64,000 bases of DNA, taken from positions 12,130,834-12,194,833 of the forward strand of contig NC_087082.1 of the NCBI RefSeq assembly GCF_026151205.1, in the 5' to 3' direction. Origin of the DNA: Bolinopsis microptera. Lineage: Eukaryota; Ctenophora; Tentaculata; Lobata; Bolinopsidae. The position numbers and the translations under genes were made by a program. The notes beneath the pieces were generated by a model, which was given only the letters and a program-made list of their open reading frames with translations, ran no database searches and was not told where the DNA came from. Position 1 is the stretch's first letter, and every line of letters begins with the position of its first letter. Positions 36,386 to 48,603 of the stretch are shown here, piece after piece.

Positions 36386-36765
36386 TAATGAAATGAAATG
36401 AAATACTACTACTTTGTCGGAACTAAGTCCGATCTACGCCAGATAACCCCCTCCATATATCCCTGTCCCGCATCAGGGTTCACAGTTCCTCTTTTGAGTT
36501 TGTCCCAATTTCCTTCAGTAACATAGACAAGTAGCTTTGTCTTGGTCAGCCTTGCTGTGCTTTACCATGCATAGGTTTCCATAAGACTAAATCACTGGCA
36601 AGTAGCTCAGGATGTCTGATGCAGTGTCCCGCCATTTTTAGTCTCCTGCTTCGTAACTTGTTTGACAGCCTTGGTAGACTACCATACAAAGTTATATTGC
36701 TGACTTTGTCCTTCCATGAGATACCCAGCAACATGCGTAGCATCTTTGTGTATGTCCCGTCCAAT
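36386..36765 (-). mobile_element. LINE 3' end (reverse transcriptase C-terminal region)
   Basis: Minus strand reads DGTYTKMLRMLLGISWKDKV, then RLSNKLRSRRLKMAGHCIRH, then (with stops) PRQSYLSMLLKEIG and DRDIWRG, typical of the last part of non-LTR reverse transcriptase proteins. Two codons have become TGA. The 3' end runs into a short (AAATG/CATTT)n tail at 36386-36402, as many LINEs have. It is 5'-truncated at about 36765. Confidence 0.75.
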
Positions 36766-36984
36766 ACAAATGAAATAAATTATTTTTATTCCGCTTATAT
36801 CAACAATCAAAATTAAAAACTTATGGACGTATATATCACTCATTATTATGTATCACTCTCTAACATCTTGTCCTCACTGAATTTTTGTATCCTGTCATCA
36901 CTCCTGGAGTAATGGATATTATATGTTTATTTCAATGAATATAATAATCAATAAATTAGAATAGAAACTTGTCTTCTTTTCAGC

Positions 36985-37615
36985 TCACTCTTCTGAGACC
37001 TCTTCCTCTACATTCTCAGCCTCATCATCAACTTCATTATCTTCATCATCAACATCATCACCCCTGTCTTCATCGTTGGTGGTGTGTGCAAGATTTAGGT
37101 CCAGTTCGTCAACAGGTATTGCTTTCTCATAATACCGTCCTCTGTGTCCTCTCACTGCAATCAATACTGTCTTAAGTAGCTCAAACCTCAAACGACGTCT
37201 TAGATTTGCCATGATGAGGCTTTTGTCCTGGCTGGTCTTGGCTGCCAGAAGTGTTGCTACTCGTTTAAGGAACCTGTGGGCCCATACCTCCGGTGGTCGA
37301 GAATACAAGGCCATTGCAGGTTCCTTTTTCAATTTGTACACAGCGGTCTCCGTATTTCCTTTCTTTCTCTCTCTCATGCTTCCTGTACATCTTTGCTGGG
37401 GTGTTGTGATTAGCGTTGGATTTGGCTCCGGGGTGTAAAACCCTGATATCAAAAAATGCCATCTCCATTGGTGACCACAAACCTCTAGCTGCTATGTCGA
37501 GCCTTGCCCCATCATCCAGGATGGTACCAGGGCGAAGGCTTTCTCCAGTGCATGGCTGGAGTGTGGGCTCTACAACAACCTACAAATATTACCACTTCTG
37601 ATATAATTATGTTTT
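36985..37615 (-). mobile_element. Mobile-element protein fragment (GARLDIAARGLW / STTGGMG type)
   Basis: Minus strand gives VEPTLQPCTGESLRPGTILD, DGARLDIAARGLW, FFDIRVLHPGAKSN, then VFSTTGGMGPQ and RFLKRVATLLAAKTSQDKS, followed by an acidic tail (DEDRGDDVDDEDNEVDDE). I know this block from many invertebrate repetitive proteins, where it looks like an endonuclease-like tail. The parent family is not certain. The reading frame is broken. Confidence 0.5.
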
Positions 37616-37635
37616 TTTTTGTGTCTTCTTTGGCT

Positions 37636-37916
37636 CAGGCATGGCTCCAGCTCAAAATCTTTGGGTGGGTGCAGCTTGGCGCACGAGGAGGGGGGGGGGG
37701 GTTTGTGAAGCCCCCTGGAAAATTTTGGAATTTTACTCTCCTAAACGTATTTTAATATCTCCAAAACAGTCTCAATTGATTACAGAAGTCAATTGACCCT
37801 TAGTTTATACAAAATTTGACAATTTTTGTGTGAACATTTTCAAATCGTTTGGGTGGGTGCAACATCCTTTGGGTGGGTGCGCACCCACCCGAACCTACAC
37901 GGTGGAGCCATGCCTG
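37636..37916. mobile_element. hAT-type miniature element inserted in LINE sequence
   Basis: 281 bp with inverted ends CAGGCATGGCTCCA (one end CAGGCATGGCTCCAC) and a perfect 8-bp duplication CTTTGGCT (37628-37635, 37917-37924). The interior has GGGTGGGTGC repeats and a 12-14 G run. Confidence 0.92.
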
Positions 37917-37924
37917 CTTTGGCT

Positions 37925-38545
37925 ATCTGTTTCATTTCCAAGACCAACCGCTGATGGATAGCTCGATCTTCAGGTGATCGATCTGGAGAGATGAAAACAG
38001 TCTTATGATCTTCACACAGTCTCAGCTTTTTGGCATTTACTAATATCTGATGAACGGTAAGTTAGAATTACCTAGCGAAACTTTGACTGGTCTCGTCTTG
38101 TTGGCTGATTTTCTCCCAACCCAGATAGCTTCAAAACATGGTTTTTCTTCAATCTGCTGAAAAATCACGGTAACTTTATTGCACAGTTGCAGTTCCTCTT
38201 CATCAGTCTCCTTCAAACCAAAGATGAGCACATTCCTACTGCGATCCTCTTCCGATACAGCATTCTGTACAACCTTTTTTAAACTCTCTTCTGCAAGCAC
38301 AGGTGCATTTTTAGTCACAGCTTGACCGTATGACTTCATCTCAGCTTGGACAGTGTCTTGAACGGCGGTCTTGACGGTGAGTGCACGGATTCCAACTGCT
38401 TCGATTTAGTTTCCAGAAGTTCAGCCTGCAGCTTGATAACAGTACTTTGCGATCGGATAAGATCGCTCTTCAACTCCTCCATATCTTTCTTGTTACCCAG
38501 AAACGTACTTACATGATTATCGGTAGTCTGATACGCAGAATACAA
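37925..38545 (-). mobile_element. LINE ORF1-like remnant (coiled coil plus RRM-like)
   Basis: Minus strand: coiled-coil segment (KKDMEELKSDLIRSQSTVIK), then MKSYGQAVTKNAPVLAEES, then RSRNVLIFGLKETDEEELQL with RPVKVSLGNSN, then VFISPDRSPEDRAIHQRLV. This order is typical of ORF1 proteins of non-LTR retrotransposons. It is split over more than one frame, with a base lost after FIR, and is interrupted by the hAT element at 37636. Confidence 0.7.
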
Positions 38546-38549
38546 ATTA

Positions 38550-39020
38550 CAAATGTTTTACTGAAACTGACTTCACTGGCTTTTTGAACGTTTCAACTGA
38601 AAACTCAGATTTATTGTCACTAACAGTTCGTAGCTTCCGCGAGTTCAGTGATCCAACCGTTATAGACCTCATACTCTTCAGTAATGTAGGTAGAATAAAC
38701 TGACAATCTTTGAAGAGTATCCATTTCCTCCATCGTTTACTTGTACTTGTATAAAGTAAAAACACAGTACCAGCAAAATGGCAGTTGTTATGTAGCGATA
38801 AAATAGAGATAAGAGCTAGATTATCAACACTTAACAAAAACTGTAAAACTGTATCATAATATTATTATGCTTTTAACATCATCTGTTGTGATATACATGA
38901 CAAAGGGTTGGAAATGTACAGTAACCTTACTATATTGCAATTACACAATATTATGTGAACGACCCCTAACCCCTTATTATAGGCTCTATAAGTATTGAAT
39001 AATGATAACTGCAGGGTTTC
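38550..39020. other. No gene seen
   Basis: AT-rich DNA upstream of the LINE remnant. No recognised feature. Confidence 0.35.
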
Positions 39021-39044
39021 AAAATGTACAAGGCATCATATCAA

Positions 39045-41022
39045 AGATTGCATATGCCCGAAAGAAGGACAAATCCAATTTGGCTTTCTGGATGTATGGA
39101 AAGCTCTCAACCTTCCAGAAAAGTACTTTTCAAAGGAACACTTAAATCCCTCCGACAGGTAATTATTATAAATAATAATTTAGTCTACACTTCATTATGT
39201 CAAATCACCTACTATAATGAAGAACTAAAATTGTTGTGTTAACCAAGTTTAATGTGACTCAATTTTGGTGGAACTTTAGAATTTGGACGTTATATCTATC
39301 ATGTTTATCTTAAATCTCATATTATATACTCAATATTCAATTAAACAGACAAAGATAACCTCTCTAGGCCCTCTGGTGGTGACGTATAAGTGCTTTCTCA
39401 GTACTTTCTCTCGCTTTTGGACAAATCCAGTGAGTTAATTTTTTATCAGTGGTCGACCGGGGGCAGGATTCTGACCGGGGCCGGAGAGCCCCAATATAGC
39501 CGGGGCCGGGGCTGACCACTGAGAATTGGCCGGGGCCGGGGTTTACCCCCAGCGAATTGCCAATTTTTGGCCGGGGCCGGGAAGGGCTGGGGTTGTGATT
39601 TTGGCCGGGGCACCGGGCGACCACTGCTTTTTATGTCACGATTTTTAATACTTTATTCATAAGATTATGAAACATCAAAACTTTGCATGCTCTGCATAAT
39701 GTAAAGTCAGTCATGCACTAGAGCACAGTTCACATATAACCTAATCCACCCTAGGGGAGGGGGTTTGAAATCGCTTGTGCTAGAGTGATTTATACTCAAT
39801 AGCTATGTGAAAAGTGGCTCAAGGAGGGGAGACCGACGTAAACAATTTTGAATTGGTAGAAGTTAAGTTTAGGCTTTAATGAAAAACTATTTAAAGAATA
39901 TCATTCTTTTACCACAGACATAAGACTTTGCCGTAGGGTATACCAAAATGTGACCATTCATCAATTTTCAGAGTGCTGTATCTGTACCCGAATAGAAATA
40001 AAGGATTTTAATGAAACAGTTTTCTTCCGCTCTGAAAGTGAACGAATGACAAAACAGTCTAGAGAATTCCTCGCCCTGCTGCAGAAGATCAATCCTGGGT
40101 TGTGCTCACCAAAGCAAACCTCTTTTTTGTGTATTCAGTGTCTTAACTATGTAAAAGACAACTATAACAGGGTGAGTGGTTTCCTCCTGTTTTACTAACA
40201 TTTAAAAACATTATTATTCAAAGGTAAATAGACAGCGAGTAGTAATTTTTAATCCATTTCTATCGGATTTGCAAACTTTTAAAATGATATAACACTTGTA
40301 CGATCTCAAACTTATGTGATTTGATACTGTTGATATAAATGTGGGAAGTAATAAAGTATTTGCAGGTGTACAGTGCTGTTTCTGAAATTGACGAATCCTC
40401 TTGTGATGAAGATTGAAGAAGCTATTGCCATCCAAGTGGAAAAAGTTCCGCCTTTGTCACCCTCCTCGAATAGAACTAAGAAAATGTGGAGACTTTCTTC
40501 ATTTAGTTCCCAATCAAGTGGACCAGATGTTGATTTGTTTGAAATGGACTGAGACTTGTGTTTCATATGCCAGGTTGAACAGGTTTGTGTGAAAATTTTG
40601 CTCGCAAATATAATTATTATACATATTATCTCGATTTAATTTTAAGAGTATGAGAGGTTATTCTTCTTTAACAATACGAATTTCCCTAGACGTTAGAAAC
40701 GAAAAAGGATAGTCTGATTCAAGGAAAAGATAAAAGTTTCTTCGTCGATTTCGCAACATACTATCTGTGGACATCTACATTCTACAGAAATCGTCAGGAT
40801 CTGTGCAACATCGATCTTAATCCTGATTCGCACATGAACAAGTGCCCTGTTCTTAACCCTGAAAGTCTCGGAAAATATCTCTATAGCAAGCTAGGTAGAT
40901 ATCACAAAACATGTCGTTTGAGGTACAGCAACTCGAGGGTGAAACAATTGAAGGGTAAATTATCTGAAGCTTTAAAATGGAAAGACACGTGTCCACGCAC
41001 GACAACACCAATGCTGCATTAA
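39045..41022 (+). pseudogene. Cysteine-rich repetitive-type gene relic
   Basis: Exon-like pieces on one strand: about 39045-39160 (FGFLDVWKALNLPEKYFSKE, then a GT donor), 39963-40171 (ECCICTRIEIKDFNETVFF with later CSPKQTSFLCIQC), about 40386, 40556-40590 (LCFICQ) and 40690-41022 (FVDFATYYLWTSTFYRN to RYHKTCRLRYSNSR). The CxxC and HKTC pattern resembles N-terminal zinc-binding parts of multicopy invertebrate proteins thought to come from mobile elements. Several pieces contain stops. The identity is tentative. Confidence 0.3.
39447..39626. mobile_element. GC-rich hAT-type miniature element
   Basis: 180 bp with ends CAGTGGTC..CCGGG and CCCGGGCGACCACTG-like complement, flanked by TTTTTTAT and CTTTTTAT (7 of 8). 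The interior is built of GGCCGGGGCCGGGG units. Confidence 0.8.
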
Positions 41023-41983
41023 TGAGTGCAGGTATTGACGCTGTACGGACCTTTTAACTGGAGCAGGAGAATGTTTTACCAGAACTGTACCTCGTGTCTG
41101 ACCCGAAGCTTAAGTACAATGACTATGTGACGTCTAATTTATCTGAGAACGCTGCAAACTCCAGCAATGTTTAATCTGATCACATCAGTTTTCAGAAAGA
41201 CAATATCGGTAAGACGAGTTTGTTTCGACAGCAGAATCGTATCTAATCTTGCCGCAACAATAGATGCGGATAGAGATGATAACACTTTAACAAAGACAGC
41301 ACTCATAATATAAAGGAGATTAGAAAAGAAATCTTTCAATGTAGAAACGAATTCTATCAGCTATGTTCGATTTACTGATCGGTGGCATCTGTAGAAATAT
41401 AGTGTCTATGTGGATTAATCTGTTAAAGCAGGGCTATTGTATCATTTTAACATTAACTTTGCATAGTGATGATACTTTTATTGTGTCTCTTGTGATTATC
41501 TATTTCTACAGTGTTACGGTACCACGAGGTTTCTGGCGCAGTGACGCGCTTTTGAGCAAATATCGTGCTATATACGTCACGCGCCGCAACCGAATCAGAT
41601 TTAAGTGCACTTTTTTCATTGTAAACACTACATACGACGCGCAACACGTTCTACGAGGTCGAAATTTTCGAGGTCTCTAACTCCGGAATGGAGCAATATT
41701 TAGACGATCTGACACTTTCTGGGGCTTAAGCAACCTAAGAGAAATTAGGGGAACAACTCAAAAAAAATTTTTAGTCGATATTCCGGTGTCTGTAGATGTC
41801 CGAAGTTTTGGCAGTAAAGTGCTCACAACACAGCTTCTGAAGGCTCTAGAAGGTTCCCGATACCGTCAGAGTGTTCAGTACACTCCATTCTATCATATAA
41901 GAACTTTAAAAGAAGTCCCAGGGCTCGAGCAGAGAAGTGCGATATTTGCCCGTAAGAGCCTCTACTAATTTGTAAAAGACAGC
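41023..41983. other. No gene recognised
   Basis: Mixed composition. Open stretches here begin without convincing start or splice context. Confidence 0.35.
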
Positions 41984-42071
41984 TTACCTGAGGACCCCAG
42001 GCTATTATGTTCATTAACATATCCGCCGAATATAGATTTGGCGGAATGACAGGCTGAGCGCGGCCCAGTAA
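41984..42071 (+). mobile_element. Hairpin miniature element, family H4
   Basis: 88 bp between perfect 8-bp repeats AAGACAGC (41976-41983, 42072-42079). Left end TT, ACCTGAG, GAC, CCCAGGC; right end read inward TT, ACTGGGC, CGC, GCTCAGC. Confidence 0.85.
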
Positions 42072-42275
42072 AAGACAGCCAGATTAGTCAATTCATGGAG
42101 ACGCATCAGACATTAGGTCAGTTGACGGATGTTACTCGTTTAAATTTCTTTGAAGTAGCGCGCCCCGCTTTCTTCTCGCCGGGCCAAATAATTAACAATG
42201 GTCAACAGGTCAGCTGTTAAAAATAACATAGCTAACTGTAACCAGTGAACGTAGTCAGTAGTCATACTGCAAATT

Positions 42276-42396
42276 TTGATACATGTTACGTATCCCAAAT
42301 ATCAGAGATATATATGAAAGATATGAGAGATATATATTTCCGCCTTCAGCGGCGCGCGCTTCGCTGGCGCGAAAATTGGCATGCAACGTATGTCAA
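42276..42396 (+). mobile_element. Hairpin miniature element, family H2
   Basis: 121 bp between perfect 8-bp repeats TGCAAATT (42268-42275, 42397-42404). The GC hairpin is slightly damaged (GCGCGCTTCGCTGGCGC). Confidence 0.87.
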
Positions 42397-42404
42397 TGCA
42401 AATT

Positions 42405-43264
42405 AATCGCGATGCCTATATTATATTCGAACAAATTTTGCTAAATATTATGATATAGAATTTGGAATTGTAATTATAGGACTTAAAAAGACAGTATATG
42501 GGAATTTAGCGTCCGCCTATGGCCTAACGGGCGCAATTCTTGTTCTTGTACGATTGTAAATCTTTTTTCGAGTATGAGTGTTGTGCCATCTAATGTGGTA
42601 TACACTAAGTTATTTGCTTACCTAGCTCATAGGCTTCCCCAAACCTGTACATCTACTAGCTGAAAGCTTTATTCAAGGAAATTTAAAATCAGTTAAGCAG
42701 TTATGTTATTGTTTCTTGTCATCATCTATCTATCTATGATCTAGCTTCTTAATATAAATTGTATGAATTTCTATATGCCAATAATGATAAAGGTTTTATT
42801 TCAGTATTCCCTAATTGATACTTTTCACCGCATCAAAAAACATCAATCACAAACCAAAGTTATGGATAGTCATAGAGAGAAAAAAAATTTTTAGAAAGAA
42901 AATTACGACATTATTCTAAAGGTTATTTTACCTCGCTTCTGACGTTAATTATACCAACATTTAAATCCTTAATCAAAATTTTAAGAATGCTATATCCTAT
43001 TCCTGTCCTTTTTTTACAACTCTGCTAAAAATCGCATGGTTTCAACTCCATTTGCAAGCTGAAATTGGTGACATCCGAGGGTCGGTTTTAGGTCGGTTTT
43101 CAGTGTTTTTTGTCCCCGCTGCCGATTTCGTCAAGTTTAAAATATAGTATAGATAAATTAGAAGATATATTGATCTAGATTGTTTCACTGACCATTGTGA
43201 AAATACCTGTTCGATCTGTTGATTGCAGTATGTTGTCTTGATTCTTTTCAGGTTTTTCTACTAC
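42405..43264. other. No gene seen
   Basis: AT-rich spacer. CGTCCGCCTATGGCCTAACGGGCG near 42510 is GC-rich but does not fold as a tRNA. Confidence 0.35.
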
Positions 43265-43590
43265 ACAATTTAAAAAAAAATCTCCCCACTATAATATCCA
43301 TGTATGGTCTAAATAAGTCTCCTTAACAAACATTTTTTGGTGGCAATAGTCAAGATGTTGAACACCCCAAATCCTTGAGGTGAAAGTAGGCTGTACTCCT
43401 TCAATCTGTTGGATGTCTGAGATTTTACTGGTATTCCACAGAGGGCAACAGTACTCTAAATGACTTACTGATGTTACTGATTTCCCCAATCATTTAGTAC
43501 TGTCAATTTCTGTTCACTCGCGACTGCTCTAACCAGTCTGAGCATGTCCCATGCCTTGTGTAATTCTGTTGATGAAAGTTTCAAATTGTG
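43265..43590 (-). mobile_element. LINE reverse transcriptase fragment
   Basis: Minus strand reads MGHAQTG near 43560, then VSHLEYCCPLWNTSKISDIQ, QIEGVQPTFTSRIWGVQHLD, the conserved block seen near the end of many non-LTR reverse transcriptases (EYC.PLW...I..IE.VQR.FT.RI). Truncated at both sides, with stops. It sits just upstream of the LURP-one-related gene. Confidence 0.7.
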
Positions 43591-43659
43591 TAAGACTAGA
43601 TTATTTTTGTAGCTGTTACAGCTCTGAATACCATTTTGTTTTTATAGGTACGATTTAAG

Positions 43660-44649
43660 ATGGCTGCGATAACAACTCACCAATCATTGAGGCAAGCGGA
43701 TTCAAGTCACAAGATATGTATGTTTGGGCCTCAATATTGCATGCCAGGACCATTTCAGATCATGCTGAGGGAAAAGTTTTTCAAACTTAGGGAAGACTGT
43801 TTCAAAATCACTGATAGTGCTGGAAATCTGTTCTTTCAAGTGAGTTTCAAAATGCTTTATTAAAACCATTATATCTGAGTCAATGTGAAAAATAGTTTTG
43901 GTGTTTTATGTGAATTTAAGTGCTCCATTGTTGAAATTTTCACATGGAACTTTCATAGTATTATATGTTTGATTGCTGACTTTTCACTAACAGGTCAAGA
44001 ATCCATGGAAAACCATGCGCGAGAAGCATATAATGCTTGATGCATATGGGAACGAGATTTGCAAAATGAAGAAGAAGATAATGGCCTTGCGATACACATG
44101 GCACATGAATGCTGGCGAGGGTATGGAACAACGGATGGTTACAATGGCCTTTAGACATTTTGCCCTGCACACCAAATGCTACGTTTATGTCTATGAGCCA
44201 CCTTACCCACATGAGGATGATGACACTGATTACAGGTATCAGAGAGAAAATAATCCATATAGTGTTCTCTAATAATTGGATGATCTTAACTTCTATATTA
44301 TGGTCAAATGAATTGGACAGTTTGTTGATTTTGGGTAGGTTTAGTCGAACACACGTAGGCAGTATCCTCATTCAAATTATTATGACCAAATGATAATTTC
44401 TTCAGCAATGTGAAACCCCTGATAATGATGAAAGCATCTGTCATGGGATTTGACATAAAGATATACAATGGAGAAACTGATGAGCTATATGCTCGTATGA
44501 GCAAGGACGTTGCCAGAGAGTTGTTCACTTCTCAAGACTTCTACTGCCTCTCAATTGAGCCTGACATTGATGTTGCCTTTATGACAGCACTTGCTCTGAT
44601 GTGGGATTATGCTACAACTGACATGAAGAATGATGGTGCCGGTGGATAA
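43660..44649 (+). CDS. LURP-one-related (tubby C-terminal-like) protein, 3 exons
   Basis: Exons 43660-43839, 43994-44235 and 44406-44649 join in phase to give 221 residues, close to the usual length of LURP-one-related proteins. Landmarks: an N-terminal YCMPGPFQIMLREKFF; FKITDSAGNLFFQVKNPWKT; MLDAYGNEICKMKKKIMALR; FDIKIYNGETDELYAR; and a C-terminal DIDVAFMTALALMWD. These fit the beta-barrel plus central helix fold shared with tubby and phospholipid scramblases. The family may bind membranes or phosphoinositides; the precise function in animals is poorly known. No signal peptide. A TATAG before GTACGATTTAAGATGG may be an acceptor of a 5' UTR intron. Confidence 0.88.
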
Positions 44650-47600
44650 AAGACACCACAACAATGTGGAATTGGGGGACTGTATACATAATTTTTCAGA
44701 TCAAGTACGATGTATTTTGGTAAAGATACCCGTATTAAAATATTAAGTTTATCTAAGCTTTAATCGTATGTTGATTTCCCTTTTAACATGTGAATTAGTG
44801 CCTTATCTTACACCATTGCAGTTGAATGGTAAATAGTTTCTCTCCAGGTCTGTTCATATATCCTGTTATAGTTATTTGAATATTAGGTTTATTATCTATA
44901 AAAATATGAACTGCAAATATTTACCTTTGGGTATGTCTTGAATTAGCCCTAGAGGACAGGAGGTCTTTATTTTGAATGCAAATAATGGGCATATCTTTAG
45001 CTTTATTCAGCCCACACTAACAAGTTTTACCTTCTTTTCATCGACCCATTGCACAGGTTGGTATTGTTACCCATTGTGTTAGCAATAAGCACTTATCAGT
45101 AATGGACATGTATTAATTTTTATTTTCTGTGAATTTTTGTTGGTTTCCCATGGAGTTTTAAACTTGAATTTAAAACATCATTCAGGTTAGTTTCTAGCTA
45201 AATCGTATCACCTAACTTAAAATGGTTGAATTTTCAAAAGTTTTTCGTTACCTTGATCTGAAAATATTCTGGGAACACTGTTATTTTGCCCCCACAACAG
45301 TCGTAACCGACAAACTGATAAAGCATGATTAGTGTATTACAAAATCCTTATTTTAGATTTGCACCTTGGAAATTGGAATTAAGATTTGTATAGACTTATA
45401 CAAAGATAACTCAATTACATGCATGATATACGGATAAGTTTCTTAGTTTCTATATAGCGAGAAAATCCAACTTTTGCGAGTCACAAAACATTATAAATAT
45501 AATGTAGAATTGTATGACGTTTAGACTGAATTTTACCTGAACTTGAAGTTATTAAACAGTGCGTGCATGTGTGTAGTTTAAGTCTAATTTTCAATTTGAA
45601 ATAGGTATATTAATAAAATCTCTTCGACTTCGCTAGCTACTATAAAAAAAGGTTTTCGATCTCACTGCTGTAAAATATTTAGGTGTCATACACTCTTGGT
45701 GTTATACACTATTGATTTTGCATCTGAGATCCACGATAACAGACAGATTCTGATAAATGTATTAACCTTACTTATATTTATATTGTGCGGCAAGACGTTT
45801 TTAAACCAGAGAGCTTATAATAGTTTTCTGATATAATATTGTTAACTTAAGGTTAACTGACGTCCATGTTTAAACAAAATTGAGAGATTTTATTTTAGTT
45901 TCTTTAGTGATTTAGCTTATCAGTGATTTAGTTTTGTGTAAATGTATAATAAATCTTATTCTTAGACCTTATTGTTTCTAAACTTTAAAATAAAAACAGC
46001 GTGTTTTACTCAATAATAGACAGCTTTGTTCAACATATAATTATGAAATGAATTGAAAACGTAAAATGGCTCAGTCGTTTTGTGGTAAATAAACCGTTCG
46101 TGAGGAACAAACTGTACATGCCTGCTTTATTCTAGTCTGTCTGCCATTTCAGTATCTCCTACCAGAGTTGGTTTGTTGAGTATTGGGAGAAAAGACTGTC
46201 TACTGAATTGTTCTGAATGTAAAAAGATTCACCTTTAGAATGGATGTCGCGTGACTTACTTAGACCTTTAATACTAACAGTAACTCCACAATCCACATAA
46301 ACTGTCATCTTAAATTTAGAGGTAAAATGTCTAGGATGTACATTGTAGTCTAACACCACTGTTCGTTTTGCTGTCATGTAAGGGATGATCATAATACTGA
46401 TCAATAACAATAACTTAAAATGTCTGATCTTATAAGTGTGTATAATTGGTACCTCGTACTTTGCATCTTCCACACACTCTATCTTTAATCTTTATGAGAG
46501 TACTCCCGTCTTACATTATAATATGATATATGTAATATTACTTCCTCCAAGCTTCATGTCTGTACATGATGTACGTGGGCAGCATAGTTGCTAGCACGGT
46601 AATGAGTGCATGTTATAATCGTATTTATTATATATTTAATGAGTTCTCTGCGATACTGACATGCAATAACAATTAAAACAATTATAATTTGTGGGGAAAC
46701 GATTTATTTCATCGCCTAAATCGTCGATTATTGGTTTTATTTTGTCGCTGTCATAAAAAGATTATTTGCCCACCATTTTTGATTGTTTCAATTGTTTAAA
46801 TACATAGTATATTTATATTCATTCTGTTAATTGTACTCCATTACGTTAACTCCATTACGTTTACTGGCTTTCTAGAAGTAATATGATAGTCCATAAGTCA
46901 AGTTTAGGCGTGTTTGTTTGCTCTACATCACTTGTAAAAACAAACTGCCAGTGCAAGGCATAGTTAAAGTAACTTTAGTAAAGTATATTATAGACTCTGA
47001 TATATTATATAGCCGGAAGTACGCGCAACTTCTAAATGTAGTGTTTGTAGACTGTATGAGATAAAGCACGGTGTTTTACCGCTCAGATGGTACTAATACC
47101 TTGTGGTATAGACTATTATTGGTATGGTTAACCGCAACATACCTCGTTCTTTGCAAAGAGAACAGTGGTTGCAGTTCCAAATACATTTACGCAGAGCCAA
47201 GAATGAATAGGGTAACATTTCTCAAATGGGACATGTTGTTAAGCTGCATGAATCAAGTGCAACATGCTATGTTGAAAATCATTCGTTGCTTTGCACCAGC
47301 CTTACCACCGTTCACATGTTTTTTTAAATATTAGTTCGATATATATATACATACAATATATATAAATTTGCAATACGTGTAAATGTAAACACCGCATTGA
47401 GTTTGATAAGGGTTTTAAAATATTGTATTTTTGATTCAAATGATATCCTATCCTTTCGAATTTCTTTACTGAAATCTCATCTCTGATCTCCTCATCACTG
47501 AAACTATATTTTCCCTGTGGATTCATGAAACCTCCCAGTTCTTCTTGCATATATTTGGAAGCGGTGAAACTATCGGACTGCGATCAACTGGGACTTGCCA

Positions 47601-48603
47601 CCCCATGGCAACATTAAAATATATCGACACAGTTACCTGTTACATTCCTTCTTGTTAATATAAAACTCCGTAACTTCTTTACTTTAAGCACTTCTCGTCA
47701 AATTGATAAATTACAGAGACATGAATTTAGTTATCAGTATTTGGCTAACACATAATTGATTGTCTCGCATGAGACAGTCAGTATTTGGCTAACATATAAT
47801 TATTGATGGTCTTATACAATATGTATATATTTTTGATTGCATCATGAATTAAACATTTGTGGCAGGTGGCCTACATTTTATTTTGCAAATCGAGAGCCAT
47901 AGGAAAGCTATAATTTTAAAGGCAATCACATTAGTTGTATAGGAGTTATTGGGGATCATTATATGCTCTGAAATGTGTGTATTCGAATTTCATCTCAACA
48001 AAAAGTGAGCATGTCCATGGCAGATTGCGTGTCATGCGATGTTAGTACATGTCATTGTCATTCTTACAATGACTGTCTGATTTAATGACTGTAGCCAGTC
48101 ACACGCACAAATAACACGCAAGTTTACTCAAGCTAGCAGTCAATAACTACATCGTGGTAATTTCAATGAAAGAAACATTAGAGAAGCTTTACAAAAATGA
48201 AGGTTGATGAGGATTTGGGCTCTTTTTTATCACCTTTACTCCGTACTAACGTCTAAAGCGTTCGTATTAATGAATCAATCAGGCGATAAAAATGAACTCT
48301 TTAGTTAGTAAATTGTGATGAAGCTGCTGGTCGCCCTTAACAGAGCTCATAGTATTAATTAAAATCGTTAACTTTCAGCATTTACCAATCAAGCCCCAGA
48401 ATCACTGTCACGCTGTTACTGGTGACCAGTATCTATTATATTTAGTAACCAGCTTGTAGCCTGTATACGAAGCTACTTGCTTGGCTTGCTTTAAACGATT
48501 ACTACCATGATTGAGTAAGGTTACAAGGTATTTTAGGCACTATCATAATTTAATAATACTAATATCATTTATACAAATATAGGATGATATTTATACACAA
48601 AGT
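44650..48603. other. 3' region of the LURP-one-related gene and long spacer, no gene recognised
   Basis: AATAAA-type signals occur near 45950 and 45990. Otherwise AT-rich. Candidate small frames at 46159-46473 and 47071-47334 start with GTG and lack support. Confidence 0.4.

Noticed and set aside
46159-46473. 104-codon minus-strand frame with a membrane-like segment
   Set aside because: It begins at GTG, has no upstream ATG and matches nothing known.
47302-47550. 82-codon minus-strand frame starting MQEELGGFMNPQGKYSF
   Set aside because: The N-terminal 40 residues look protein-like, but there is no partner exon or family; left unassigned.
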